Part shown: positions 44,791 to 53,907 of the stretch, piece by piece | Position numbering within the stretch: the first letter of the stretch is position 1 | How the letters are laid out: each line of letters opens with the position of its first letter | NCBI GenBank assembly: GCA_021228405.1 | Contig: JAJQRF010000005.1 | Span: 248,001 to 312,000, forward strand | Direction: 5' to 3' | DNA: 64,000 nucleotides | From: Pyrinomonadaceae bacterium | GTDB lineage: Bacteria; Acidobacteriota; Blastocatellia; Pyrinomonadales; Pyrinomonadaceae | Position numbers and translations under genes: made by a program | The notes under the pieces: generated by a model | Seen by the model: only the letters and a program-made list of their open reading frames with translations | Databases searched by the model: none | What the model was told of the DNA's origin: nothing

Positions 44791-44873
44791 TTCGTGAAAT
44801 TGCTTGATTTTAAACAACTAAAAGCGGACAATCGGTATCTAAAAAAGTAAAACTTTTCAGATAAGGTAAAATT

Positions 44874-46133
44874 ATGAAATTCAGAACGACCGTGTTTTCC
44901 CGCTTCTCTATTTTCGCATTGATGAGTCTGTTCGTTTTCGGTTCGACGGTTTTCGCGCAATCGCGTCCGCAACGCCCCGATAATCCGAAAGGCGAAGGCA
45001 AAGCCAACCAGCGACCGAAACCGAAAACCGAAGAAGAAGCCAAACAGGAAGAAGAACGTCGCAAACTCGAAGAAGAGGAAAAAAATGCGATCGTTGACGA
45101 CGAAGTTCTGAAGGTCGATACGAACATCGTCAATGTTGACGCGGTTGTTTTTAACAAGAAATCCGGTCAGATCATCACGGGATTGAAAAAAGCGAACTTT
45201 GCCGTGTTTGAAAACGGCGTGAAGCAGGAAATCGTCAATTTCGCCACGCCCGAAGCTCCGATCACGGTGACATTGGTGGTCGAATACAGCAAATGGTCGG
45301 AAGTTTTCGGACTTTACGGAAACGGCGGATTTGAAGCGGGCAAGCTCGAAGTCGTGCGTCCCGTCGCTTATTTTCTTTCAAAATTCATCAAAGCTCCCGA
45401 CGATTATGCTTCGGTCATCGCCTTCGATATGCGCCCGACCCCGATCACGGATTTTACCAATGATCCGGCTCAGTTACAGCGAACGGTCGATATTTTGCTG
45501 AGAAACAATCCGGCTTTCCGCGAAAACAATCTTTTCGATGCGGTAAAATTTGCATTGGTCGGAGGTAAGGGCGATGCGGTCGTTTTAGAAGACACGAAAG
45601 AAAAAACCGCAATGTATGGCGGAATGGTGAGCGTCAAATCGAAACGCCGCGCGATCATTCTGGTCGCATCGGGAATCGACACTTTCAGCAAGATAAATTA
45701 CGACGAAGCCCGCCGCGTCGTGCAGGAAGCAGGTATTCCCATATACATCATCAGCACCGGAAATTTATTCTTCAAGAAATACGAAAATGCCCTGCCCGCC
45801 ACCGACAGCATCAGCGGAATGCCGGGCAGACTGAGTTTCTTGATGGCTCAAAACGTGATGAACACTTTAGCAAAGGAATCGGGCGGAGTGCATTATCCGA
45901 TGACTTTCGAGGGGGAATTGCCGAGTTATCTGAATTCGATCAATGCGCTTTTGCGCAATCAATACAGCATTGCCTACGATGCGGGCGATAAACGCGAAGC
46001 CGGAAAGAAATATAAACTCGAAGTCAAGGTTGACGTTGACGGCGACGGCGTTTACGACGATAAGCAATTCGTCGTTCAGCACCGACCGTTTTACAATACG
46101 CCGAAAGCGGAAAAACCGAAAAACAAAAAATAG
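44874..46133 (+). CDS. Secreted VWFA-related protein (acidobacterial TIGR03436 type)
   Basis: The 419-residue protein has a signal peptide (FALMSLFVFGSTVFAQ) and then a charged coiled linker rich in Glu/Lys (about 40-80). Next comes the TIGR03436 region: VLKVDTNIVNVDAVVFNKKSG, LKKANFAVFENGVKQEI, and a VWFA-like fold with ITVTLVVEYSKW and RAIILVASGIDTFSKI. The metal-ion-dependent adhesion site is degenerate. This domain is largely confined to Acidobacteriota and helps identify the genome. Function unknown; probably binds partners outside the cell. Confidence 0.9.
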   Translation: MKFRTTVFSRFSIFALMSLFVFGSTVFAQSRPQRPDNPKGEGKANQRPKPKTEEEAKQEEERRKLEEEEKNAIVDDEVLKVDTNIVNVDAVVFNKKSGQIITGLKKANFAVFENGVKQEIVNFATPEAPITVTLVVEYSKWSEVFGLYGNGGFEAGKLEVVRPVAYFLSKFIKAPDDYASVIAFDMRPTPITDFTNDPAQLQRTVDILLRNNPAFRENNLFDAVKFALVGGKGDAVVLEDTKEKTAMYGGMVSVKSKRRAIILVASGIDTFSKINYDEARRVVQEAGIPIYIISTGNLFFKKYENALPATDSISGMPGRLSFLMAQNVMNTLAKESGGVHYPMTFEGELPSYLNSINALLRNQYSIAYDAGDKREAGKKYKLEVKVDVDGDGVYDDKQFVVQHRPFYNTPKAEKPKNKK

Positions 46134-46152
46134 TTTTACGAACTTAACCGAA

Positions 46153-46186
46153 AAAAAGAGCAGAGATCAGATTCTGCTCTTTTTGA
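46153..46186. terminator. Rho-independent terminator
   Basis: AAAAAGAGCAGA (46153-46164) pairs with TCTGCTCTTTTT (46173-46184). It ends the VWFA-related gene. Confidence 0.88.
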
Positions 46187-46252
46187 TTTAAAGGCACCGA
46201 AAATTGTTTTGCCTTAAATCATTACTTTTTGGTAAACTTTTAGTTTGTCATT

Positions 46253-48139
46253 ATGTCGAAAAAGATAATCGAAAGCTACAAGAAAAAACTCAGCCGCGAA
46301 GAGGGATTTATTATCAAGCACGGTTCGCCGCTGCGGGTTGCACTTTGCTATCCGAATACTCACGCCGTCGGGATGGCAAATCTGGGAATGCACACGATGT
46401 ATGAACTTTTTAATAAGATTCCCGAAGTTTCGTGCGAAAGAGTTTTTCTGCCTGATGATTTTGAGTTAAAGGAATACGAAAAATCCAAAACGCCTCTGCT
46501 TTCGCTTGAAACGCAAACGCCGATTCGCGATTTCGATGTCGTTGCCTTTTCGATTTCCTTTGAAACGGATTATCTGAATATGGCGAAAATGCTCCGGCTT
46601 TCAAATATTCCCGTTTGGTCGAAAGACAGAAATCATTTTCACCCGCTCGTCGTGATGGGCGGCGCGGCTTCGTTCTTAAATCCCGAACCGATCGCCGATT
46701 TTACCGATATTATCGCCGTCGGCGAAGGTGAAATTCTGGTTTATCAGTTAGTTGATGCAATACTGGAGCAAGGAAATAAGGAAGACATTTTACTAAACCT
46801 TGCTCGAATCGGGCGCGGATTTTATATTCCGTCGCTCTACGATGTGATCTATAACGACGACGGAACGGTTTTCGATTACCTTCCGAAAGAAGCGGGCGTG
46901 CCGAAACGCGTCGGTCGCGCGCTTGCCGCGGTCAATCCGAAAGAAGGAACTTTGCGGCGCGCTCTGAAACGCGGTGAAACCGAATTAGCCGATTTTCTAA
47001 TCAATCAGGACACTTTCTGTCCATCGACAAGCGTTTGGTCCCCCGGCGCGGAAATGGGCGACCGTTTATTGGTCGAAATTTCGCGCGGTTGCTCGCAAGG
47101 CTGTCGTTTCTGTTGGGCTGGCTACAATTATTATCCACCGCGCGTCGTTCCCGCGAAAGACATTTTGGCGAAAGCCGCCGAATGGCGAAGCAGAACGAAT
47201 AAAATAGGTTTGGTTTCAACCGCCGTTTGCGACCATCCCGAAATCTCGACGATTCTTTCCGAACTGCGGAAGATGGATTATAAGATCACGGTTTCGAGCT
47301 TGCGATTGGATCAGATTTCCGATGAATTGCTCGATGCTCTGGTCGAATCGAACGATCAGCAGATCGCCGTTGCGCCCGAAACCGGTTCGGACAGATTGCG
47401 CCGCGTCATCAATAAAAATCTGACCAACGATGAAATAGTTGACATCTGCGGCGCGGTTTTCGATCGCGGAATGCTGACGATCAAACTTTATATGATGGTC
47501 GGGCTTCCGACCGAAACGCAGGAAGATTTGGACGAAATGTTCGTGCTCGTCGACCGCATCAAGAATCGAATGCTCGAAGCCGGAAAAAGATTCGGACGCG
47601 CCGGAAAAATCATTCCGAGTTTGAACGGTTTCGTTCCGAAACCGAATACGCCGCTTCAATGGGACGGAATCTGTGATGAAAAGGAATTAAAAAATCGAAT
47701 CAAATACGTCAGTAAAGGACTTTTCAGAATCCCGAACGTCGAAGTCCGCTTTATGTCGGCAAAAATCGCGCACGAACAGGCACTTTTTTCATCGGGCGAC
47801 CGAACCGTTTCAAAAGTCATCGAAGCGGCGGCGCAAAACGGTGGAAATATCCGTGAAACGTTGCGGAAATTGAACTTTGACGACGCGTTTCATATTTCGC
47901 GCAATCGCAGTTATGACGAATTTCTTCCCTGGTCGATCGTCGATTCGGGTTTAAGTTTTGAATTTTTGAAAGAAGAGCACGAAAAATCGCAAGCCGCACT
48001 TTCATCGAAACCGTGTCCGGCAGTTGAAAAATGTACGACTTGCGGAGTTTGTCCGACGACGTGGCTTGCCGACGCGCCGCCGAACCTTATTCAAATACAA
48101 CCTGCAAAAGTTCGTGAAGCGATGCTGTCCGTCAGGTAA
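46253..48139 (+). CDS. B12-binding/radical SAM protein, TIGR03960 type
   Basis: This 628-residue protein starts with a B12-binding-like Rossmann domain (ALCYPNTHAVGMANLGMHTM). It then has the radical SAM cluster ISRGCSQGCRFCWAGYNYYPP (C-x3-C-x2-C near residue 280) and MMVGLPTETQEDLDEM. A C-terminal cysteine cluster CPAVEKCTTCGVCPTTW looks like an auxiliary iron-sulfur site. The overall plan is TIGR03960. Its family usually neighbours a DUF2344 (TIGR03936) gene, absent here. The reaction is unknown; RNA modification has been suggested for relatives, which I cannot confirm. Confidence 0.9.
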   Translation: MSKKIIESYKKKLSREEGFIIKHGSPLRVALCYPNTHAVGMANLGMHTMYELFNKIPEVSCERVFLPDDFELKEYEKSKTPLLSLETQTPIRDFDVVAFSISFETDYLNMAKMLRLSNIPVWSKDRNHFHPLVVMGGAASFLNPEPIADFTDIIAVGEGEILVYQLVDAILEQGNKEDILLNLARIGRGFYIPSLYDVIYNDDGTVFDYLPKEAGVPKRVGRALAAVNPKEGTLRRALKRGETELADFLINQDTFCPSTSVWSPGAEMGDRLLVEISRGCSQGCRFCWAGYNYYPPRVVPAKDILAKAAEWRSRTNKIGLVSTAVCDHPEISTILSELRKMDYKITVSSLRLDQISDELLDALVESNDQQIAVAPETGSDRLRRVINKNLTNDEIVDICGAVFDRGMLTIKLYMMVGLPTETQEDLDEMFVLVDRIKNRMLEAGKRFGRAGKIIPSLNGFVPKPNTPLQWDGICDEKELKNRIKYVSKGLFRIPNVEVRFMSAKIAHEQALFSSGDRTVSKVIEAAAQNGGNIRETLRKLNFDDAFHISRNRSYDEFLPWSIVDSGLSFEFLKEEHEKSQAALSSKPCPAVEKCTTCGVCPTTWLADAPPNLIQIQPAKVREAMLSVR

Positions 48140-48140
48140 T

Positions 48141-48551
48141 TTAAGTTTTCATCAAAAATCCTGAAGGAGAAGCGGAATACTCGAATGTGTAACTATAATC
48201 ATACAATCCGAACGGTAAGATCGGCACTTTTTTGACGTATGAAACATACACTTCGACCACGCCTTTGTTCGTTTTTACCTGAATAAAAGCATCGGCAGGC
48301 AAATCATTTTCCCTTGCCGCTCTCATAACGTTATTTTTTACGTGATCCATCGGTGTGACACCGACGGGCGGCAAAGACATTCCTTTGATGACGGCGGAGT
48401 GCATTTCCTGCTTAAAGTTTTCCGCATGATAAGCGACGGGAATAAAATTATATCCGGCGTGTCCTGCTATAAATAACAAGACAAGAATAAAGAGCAGTTT
48501 TGCACCTGCTTCGCCGCGTTCCGACTGACGTTCTTTTACTAAATCACGCAT
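48141..48551 (-). CDS. Small single-pass membrane protein, unknown
   Basis: ATG 48551 is chosen with GAGAGG nine bases upstream; the frame is open to a TTG at 48578. The 136-residue product has RQSERGEAGAKLLFILVLLF as N-terminal anchor and a globular outer part with PVAYHAENFKQEMHSAV and YVSYVKKVPILPFGLYDYSY. It resembles DUF4845-like membrane proteins in size and layout, not in any motif I can be sure of. It ends 2 bp from the convergent radical SAM gene, and is 43 bp downstream of aroB. Confidence 0.65.
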   Translation of the reverse strand: MRDLVKERQSERGEAGAKLLFILVLLFIAGHAGYNFIPVAYHAENFKQEMHSAVIKGMSLPPVGVTPMDHVKNNVMRAARENDLPADAFIQVKTNKGVVEVYVSYVKKVPILPFGLYDYSYTFEYSASPSGFLMKT

Positions 48552-48593
48552 CTCGTTAAACCTCTCTAAATTGAACAACTTGATAGAGTGTCT

Positions 48594-49754
48594 TTACTTT
48601 TGGAGAACTTCGATTAATGATTCTTCGATAATTGACTGCGGAATTTCACGGCTCGAAACGATAACGGGTTTGCCGATTCCGCTCAAAAGAATCCATTGAA
48701 GAGTTTTTCCGGTAGTTTTTTTGTCGAAACTGAACGCTTCGACAACTTCTTTGAGGTCGATATTTCGTGTTTCAGGTAAGCCTCCAACCTTGCACAAAAC
48801 ATCGTTTAAAGATTTTACTTCATTTTTACTCAAAATATCAAGTTTTTTTGAAAGCGCGGCGGCAAATAAAATTCCATAGCCGACGGCTTCGCCGTGCTTG
48901 AAATATTTATAGCCGGTCACTTTTTCGAGTGCGTGCCCGAGCGTGTGCCCGAAGTTTAATATTTTTCGTGATTTGGAGTCGATGCGGTTAATGTCTTCCC
49001 GTTCGTCGTTAAGAACGATTTCAGCCTTAAAACTCACTTGGGCGTGAATTAAATCGGAGAGATTCTCGATAAAACCCTGATTGCTAAAAAGCGTTTTATA
49101 TTTTTCGATCTTATAATTATTTAAGAATCCGGCGGTTTGGTGGAAAAGTCCCTCGTTTGAAATTGCACCGTGCTTGACGGCTTCGCAAAATCCGGCGGTA
49201 AGTTCTCGTCTTGGCAAGGTTTTCAGTGTCAAAACGTCGATCAGCACGGCGTTCGGCTGATGAAAAGTCCCGATCAGATTTTTGCCGAAACTGCTGTTCA
49301 CGCCCGTTTTGCCGCCGACCGACGAATCGATCATCGAGAGAAGCGTGGTCGGAATCTGTAAAAAAGCGATTCCGCGCAAATAGACGGACGAAGCAAATCC
49401 GCTCAGATCGCCGACAACGCCGCCGCCGAGCGCAATGACGGCATCGTTTCTGGTTAATTTACGTTCACTTAAAAAGGCAAGCGCGGTTTCAAACGAACGC
49501 AGGTTTTTGTATTTTTCGCCGTCCTTCATCAGCCAGACAAAAACTTCAAATCCGGCATTTTCAAAACTTTTCCGCACAGTTTCGCCGTAAATTTTGAAGA
49601 TTTTCGCATTTGAAATTATGACGATCTTCTGTGCACCCGGCGATAGACAACTCTTCGCCCAACTCCCGCTGTTTCGTAAAAGATCGTAACCGATTTCTAC
49701 TGAATACCGGTGTGCAGCTTGACTCAGGCTGATTTCGACGTTCTTCGTTTTCAT
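48594..49754 (-). CDS. aroB: 3-dehydroquinate synthase
   Basis: Start is ATG 49754, giving 386 residues close to the usual 350-380; earlier ATGs at 49799 would overlap the upstream hairpin. NAD-binding GGGVVGDLSGFASSVYLRGI, PTTLLSMIDSSVGGKTGVN, and the zinc/substrate motif HGEAVGYGI are present. It converts DAHP to 3-dehydroquinate, step two of the shikimate pathway. It lies in a minus-strand unit after the monooxygenase and glmM genes but with a 224 bp leader holding structured DNA and a terminator-like hairpin, so it may be separately controlled. Confidence 0.93.
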   Translation of the reverse strand: MKTKNVEISLSQAAHRYSVEIGYDLLRNSGSWAKSCLSPGAQKIVIISNAKIFKIYGETVRKSFENAGFEVFVWLMKDGEKYKNLRSFETALAFLSERKLTRNDAVIALGGGVVGDLSGFASSVYLRGIAFLQIPTTLLSMIDSSVGGKTGVNSSFGKNLIGTFHQPNAVLIDVLTLKTLPRRELTAGFCEAVKHGAISNEGLFHQTAGFLNNYKIEKYKTLFSNQGFIENLSDLIHAQVSFKAEIVLNDEREDINRIDSKSRKILNFGHTLGHALEKVTGYKYFKHGEAVGYGILFAAALSKKLDILSKNEVKSLNDVLCKVGGLPETRNIDLKEVVEAFSFDKKTTGKTLQWILLSGIGKPVIVSSREIPQSIIEESLIEVLQK

Positions 49755-49772
49755 CTTGAAACCAAAAAGAAT

Positions 49773-49931
49773 AAGCCGCAAGTTTTTGAGTGAACTCACG
49801 GCTTAAATCTTTTATTTAGAGTAAGCAGATGAAGCAACGTGGAAGTGTACCGCATCTGCCAATTCGTGATAACTGTCCTCACCCCAGCTACCACTGGAAA
49901 CGGAGGTTCCACCTACCGTTTCGATGGTTTA
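49773..49931 (-). ncRNA. Candidate structured RNA / leader upstream of aroB
   Basis: On the minus strand a promoter-like TTGCCA (49961-49956), 18 bp gap and TATATT (49937-49932) precede a GC-richer segment. It can fold AACGG(U)AGGU-GGA-ACCU-CCGUU (49920-49899), CCAG/CUGG (49897-49884) and GCAGAUG/CAUCUGC (49859-49825). It ends in AAGCCG/CGGCUU with TTTTT (49804-49765), a terminator just ahead of the aroB start. The same segment, read as codons, encodes a 35-residue peptide without any start codon, so RNA is preferred. It could be an attenuator/riboswitch or a free small RNA. No known family matched by eye. Confidence 0.35.
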
Positions 49932-49978
49932 AATATACATTCTTTAATTTCGATTTGGCAAGCGGACAAAGATAAAAT

Positions 49979-50287
49979 TTATGTTTTTTCAGGTAAAATA
50001 AGAAAATCACTGACGGGATTCAAAACTACCTCAGGAAACGATTCCAAAATTGCCTCGCGCATCTTTTTGACGGATTCCGTTACAGGCATCACGGCAAAAG
50101 CACTTTCCCTTTGTTCAAGTGATTTCCATTGGGCATAACCGTAATAAATGCCGTCTTTATCCAGATGCAGACGTGAACCTAATGAATCGTGATTTTCCAA
50201 AATATAGCCGGTAATTTCTGCCCAGGCGGAGATGAATTGTTCTTCAAAACCTTGCTTTATGCGCCACCGATATAAAATAACGACCAT
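49979..50287 (-). CDS. Antibiotic-biosynthesis-monooxygenase-fold protein
   Basis: This 102-residue protein has the ABM ferredoxin-like fold: VVILYRWRIKQGFEEQFISAW, then a helix AEITGYIL, YYGYAQWKSLEQRESAF and EAILESFPEVV. Members are small cofactor-free monooxygenases or haem-degrading relatives; no residue here settles which. It follows glmM with a 3 bp gap and precedes the aroB leader, so it is likely co-transcribed with glmM. Confidence 0.7.
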   Translation of the reverse strand: MVVILYRWRIKQGFEEQFISAWAEITGYILENHDSLGSRLHLDKDGIYYGYAQWKSLEQRESAFAVMPVTESVKKMREAILESFPEVVLNPVSDFLILPEKT

Positions 50288-50290
50288 TTT

Positions 50291-51637
50291 TTATCCCAAA
50301 ACATTTCTGATGACATCCGCCAAAGAATGCGCTTGCATTTCGATTTCCTGCTGATTTTTGCCTTCGATCATCACCCGCGCCAGATTTTCAGTTCCCGAAT
50401 AGCGAAGCAAAAGTCTGCCGTTGCCTTTGAGTTCTTCTTCGATCTTTTGCGACGCTTCTTTGATTTCCGCAACTTCTTCAAACGGAAGCTTTTTGCTGAC
50501 TTTGACATTTACCAAAATTTGCGGATAACGCGAAAATCCTTCGGTCATTTCCGACAAAGTTTTGCTCTTTTCGACCAAAGTTTCGAGCAGATAAAGCGTC
50601 GTCATCATTCCGTCGCCGACCAGACTTTTATGCGGAAAAATAATATGTCCCGATTGTTCGCCGCCGACCGACGAATTTGTATTAATTAATTCTTCCAGAA
50701 CGTATTTATCGCCGACGGCTGTTCTTAAAAGTTCGATGTTTTTGGATTTCAGCGCGATTTCCAAACCGATATTGCTCATCACGGTTGCCACGACCGAATC
50801 GTTATTCAATTTTCCGTGATCTTGCAGATGTTGCGCCATCATCCAAAGCGTTGCGTCGCCGTCCACGAGATTTCCCTTTTCATCGACAAACAGCGAACGG
50901 TCGGCATCTCCGTCAAAAGCTACGCCGAAATCGGCTTTTTCCTCAATAACTTTTGCCTGAAGCTTTTCGAGATGAAGCGAACCGCAATCGTGATTGATAT
51001 TTTTTCCGTCCGGCTGATCGTAAATACAAACGACATTTGCGCCGAAACCTTTAAAAAGTTGCGGCGCAAGATTTGAAGCCGCACCGTTTGCACAATCGAT
51101 GACCATTTTGAGATTATCCAGCCTTAAATCTTTGAATTCACCTTTTAGATAATCGAGATAAGCTTTTTGATATTGTTCCGATTTCTCAGCATTTAAGCTG
51201 TTTTCGATCTGGTCGTTATTCTCTTCTTTTTTCTCGAAAATATATTGTTCGATTGCCCTCTCAGTCGCTTCATCAAGCTTTTTGCCCGTCGGCGAAAATA
51301 TCTTGATACCGTTGTCGTGAAAAGGGTTATGAGATGCACTGATAACGATTCCGGCATCGAAATCGAAATGTTTCGTCAAAAAAGCTACGCCGGGCGTGGT
51401 GATAACTTCTGCCGATTCGCACACCGCGTTTTTTGAAGCCGCGCCGCGACAAAAGGCTTCGGCGATCCAATCGCCTGATTCGCGTGTATCTCTACCGATG
51501 ATAAATCGCGGAGTTCTGCCGAGTTTTTCGGTAAATTGAATCGCCAACGATTCGCCGACGGTTTTGATCGTCTTTTCATCAAGCGGAAAAACGCCCGCTT
51601 CACCGCGCATCCCGTCTGTTCCGAATAATTTTTTCAT
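50291..51637 (-). CDS. glmM: Phosphoglucosamine mutase
   Basis: ATG 51637 is chosen because the protein then starts MKKLFGTDGMRG as in GlmM; 448 residues is the normal length. The phosphoserine loop is ISASHNPFHDNGIKIF, the metal site DGDADR, the sugar loop GGEQSGHIIF and the phosphate loop RYSGTENLARVM. It converts glucosamine-6-phosphate to the 1-phosphate for UDP-GlcNAc and thus cell wall synthesis. Downstream are the ABM-fold gene (3 bp) and, past a leader, aroB. Confidence 0.95.
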   Translation of the reverse strand: MKKLFGTDGMRGEAGVFPLDEKTIKTVGESLAIQFTEKLGRTPRFIIGRDTRESGDWIAEAFCRGAASKNAVCESAEVITTPGVAFLTKHFDFDAGIVISASHNPFHDNGIKIFSPTGKKLDEATERAIEQYIFEKKEENNDQIENSLNAEKSEQYQKAYLDYLKGEFKDLRLDNLKMVIDCANGAASNLAPQLFKGFGANVVCIYDQPDGKNINHDCGSLHLEKLQAKVIEEKADFGVAFDGDADRSLFVDEKGNLVDGDATLWMMAQHLQDHGKLNNDSVVATVMSNIGLEIALKSKNIELLRTAVGDKYVLEELINTNSSVGGEQSGHIIFPHKSLVGDGMMTTLYLLETLVEKSKTLSEMTEGFSRYPQILVNVKVSKKLPFEEVAEIKEASQKIEEELKGNGRLLLRYSGTENLARVMIEGKNQQEIEMQAHSLADVIRNVLG

Positions 51638-51863
51638 AGAAATCAATTCATCAAAACGATGAAATTTCAGTTATACCGCAAAACCGATAGCTATAACAAA
51701 TCGACCCTTGCCATAAGCGTTAATTATTGAACCCATAATTTTTTAATAAATCATTTGACAACCTTTTAGTAAATGAGCGAATCTTTAAGTGTGCGGTAAA
51801 CGCACCGCCGTTCGGATTTCGTAAAATCTTGCCCGACTTTCATTAAAAATTTTAGCTGTAACT

Positions 51864-53204
51864 ATGAAAAAAAATGCCCTGTATTATTCCGTCTTAGCTC
51901 TCCTGATTTCAACAATTACAACTTTTTCTCAAGAAACTAAGCCGAGTCCGACACCGGCTCGCCAGCGCGTCATCGTAGTCGGTGCAAGTCCGACACCGAC
52001 TCCTGTTTCGCCCGATCCTTCACAAACGCCGCGAAAAGTCGTTATTGTCACGAACAATCTGCCGACACCCACACCGACTCCGATTGCCAAACCGATTCCG
52101 CGCGATACGCCGATCACCGCTCCGTCGATTCCGAATAATATTCCGACTCCGAACACGTCACCCATCCCGACAAATTTATCTTACCGTTCGTTAAGTTTCG
52201 GACAATTGAAAAATAAAATCGCCGAAGCAAAACGCCAAATGCAGGCGCGTCCGATGCAGACTGCAATGACCGATTCGTTTTTACTGACGGATTTCGTCCG
52301 CGTTGCGTTTTTCGATTGGAAAACACAGCAGATCGATTACGCGGTTTTAACGAAAACTGCGTTTCTTTCGACAACTGCGGATAAACCGACGATTTCCTCG
52401 AACGGTAAAGGCATCACGCTTCGCACGATTCGCGGAAACGGCGTAAACACACCTGTCGTCATCGTTGACGAAGAAGGCAAAACGCATCTGCCTTTGCTGG
52501 TTCAATATCCGGTCGAAAAAGGCGGCAGATATATTGAAACGGCGTATTACATCTCGACGCATCCGGGCGTGGTCACGCCGGAAGTCGTCAGTGCGGGAAA
52601 ACTTTATGTCAAAAATACGATCGACGTGGCGCGTGAAAAACTCCGTGAACGCGGAATTTTCATCCAGCCGCAAGTCGCTGACATGGCGGAACGCCTTTCG
52701 ACGCTCGAACACGTCGATCATCAGCGTTTTCGCACCGAATATCATCCGAACATTTATAACGACATTTTCGCGCTTTACGCTTTGAACGAAGGAAATACTT
52801 ACCGTTATTCGGTCAGTTCGGCGGGTGCGGGCGGAATGGTGCAGATGATTCCTTCGACTTACCGAATGGTTCGTTCGCGTTTTTACAACGTTCCGCTGAT
52901 GCCTGATTTTGTGGAAGGAATGAGAAATCACGTCAACGCGGCAACGGCAATGCTTTTGTATATGCAGATGACGTGGAACGATCTGGTTGCCAGTCCGACG
53001 GTTTACAGTGCCGTCGAAACGGGACTCGCGACACCACAGCAATTAATGGCGGCGGGATATAATTCAAATCCTGCGAAGCTTGCCGGATACATCAATCGCG
53101 GCGGCGCAAACTGGACGGCTTTGATTCCGCGTGAAACCAAAATTTATTTGCAGATTCTTTCTTCGATGGATCAATTCGTGCCGATGACGCAACGCACCAG
53201 ATAG
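51864..53204 (+). CDS. Secreted protein with transglycosylase-like C-terminal domain
   Basis: This 446-residue protein has a signal peptide (LALLISTITTFSQ) followed by a Pro/Thr-rich linker with repeated PTPTP units (about residues 26-105). The C-terminal region (about 295-440) contains SVSSAGAGGMVQMIPSTYRM, the SLT-like helix-turn that in lytic transglycosylases follows the catalytic Glu, and YNSNPAKLAGYI. The exact catalytic glutamate is uncertain. It may cut peptidoglycan or have become a binding domain. Monocistronic, ended by a strong hairpin. Confidence 0.75.
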   Translation: MKKNALYYSVLALLISTITTFSQETKPSPTPARQRVIVVGASPTPTPVSPDPSQTPRKVVIVTNNLPTPTPTPIAKPIPRDTPITAPSIPNNIPTPNTSPIPTNLSYRSLSFGQLKNKIAEAKRQMQARPMQTAMTDSFLLTDFVRVAFFDWKTQQIDYAVLTKTAFLSTTADKPTISSNGKGITLRTIRGNGVNTPVVIVDEEGKTHLPLLVQYPVEKGGRYIETAYYISTHPGVVTPEVVSAGKLYVKNTIDVAREKLRERGIFIQPQVADMAERLSTLEHVDHQRFRTEYHPNIYNDIFALYALNEGNTYRYSVSSAGAGGMVQMIPSTYRMVRSRFYNVPLMPDFVEGMRNHVNAATAMLLYMQMTWNDLVASPTVYSAVETGLATPQQLMAAGYNSNPAKLAGYINRGGANWTALIPRETKIYLQILSSMDQFVPMTQRTR

Positions 53205-53229
53205 AAAATCTTTGCATAATGAAAAATTA

Positions 53230-53267
53230 AAGCGTTGAGAAATTTGGATTTTCTTAACGCTTTTTTG
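53230..53267 (+). terminator. Rho-independent terminator
   Basis: AAGCGTTGAGAA (53230-53241) pairs with TTCTTAACGCTT (53251-53262) with one G-T pair, then six T. Confidence 0.85.
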
Positions 53268-53289
53268 TTCAGAAGTAATTTGTAATCTC

Positions 53290-53853
53290 TCAATTTTCTT
53301 CTTTCATTCTCTGAAGTTGGACTTGAATATCGATAAATTTATTTCCGACCAGATTTTCACCGTCAAAAACCGAATTTCCTGTAATTTCGGCGATGGCAAA
53401 AGGTGGAATTTCAAAATCTTCAAGTTCTTTTTCGCTTTCAAACACGGCTTTGGCAATATGCAATCCCCAAAGCTCGCCGAGAAAAACGTCGATTTCGATT
53501 ACTTTTTTATCCGATTCAAAGAAGTATCGATTTTTGCGAATTTCGTTGCTCTCGATGCGTTCGTTGCGCCTGATTTCCCTGCTTTCAAAAATCTTAAATG
53601 CGTCGTGTTCGGCTTCGTTCAGATAGATTTCGGCGATCTTCCAAAGACCTTTTTTTTCTTTGACGGGAAAAATTTGTTGCAGGATAAAATTCCATTCTTT
53701 CGTGTCGGGCGAACGCATCCTGCGTAGGCGAAGTCTTGTGTTTTCAAGGTAATTGTCGAATATTTGCAAATGACGACTCGATTTTTTCAAAGGTTCGGGC
53801 AAGCCTCGAAGCAAAAATGTGCGACGCAGTTCGGTTCGGTATGTTTTGTCCAT
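53290..53853 (-). CDS. CYTH-domain (triphosphate tunnel) protein
   Basis: This 187-residue protein has beta-tunnel strands typical of CYTH proteins: RTELRRTFLLRGLP, NTRLRLRRMR, KKVIEIDVFLGELWGLHIAKAVF and FAIAEITGNSVFD. The paired Arg/Lys and Glu residues along these strands bind triphosphate and metal. The start lacks the common ExExK but a cluster of RxRxR is present. Activity could be inorganic tripolyphosphatase or ThTPase-like; undecided. It is divergent from a lipoprotein gene. Confidence 0.7.
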   Translation of the reverse strand: MDKTYRTELRRTFLLRGLPEPLKKSSRHLQIFDNYLENTRLRLRRMRSPDTKEWNFILQQIFPVKEKKGLWKIAEIYLNEAEHDAFKIFESREIRRNERIESNEIRKNRYFFESDKKVIEIDVFLGELWGLHIAKAVFESEKELEDFEIPPFAIAEITGNSVFDGENLVGNKFIDIQVQLQRMKEEN

Positions 53854-53907
53854 TTTCGTTTATTTGTTTATACTTATGCCTTTAATTTTATAAAAAACGA
53901 GGATTTT

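Noticed and set aside
49839-50138. Plus-strand 99-codon frame upstream of glmM region
   Set aside because: It starts with GTG without a ribosome site and runs antisense into the ABM gene; the minus-strand RNA reading is better supported.
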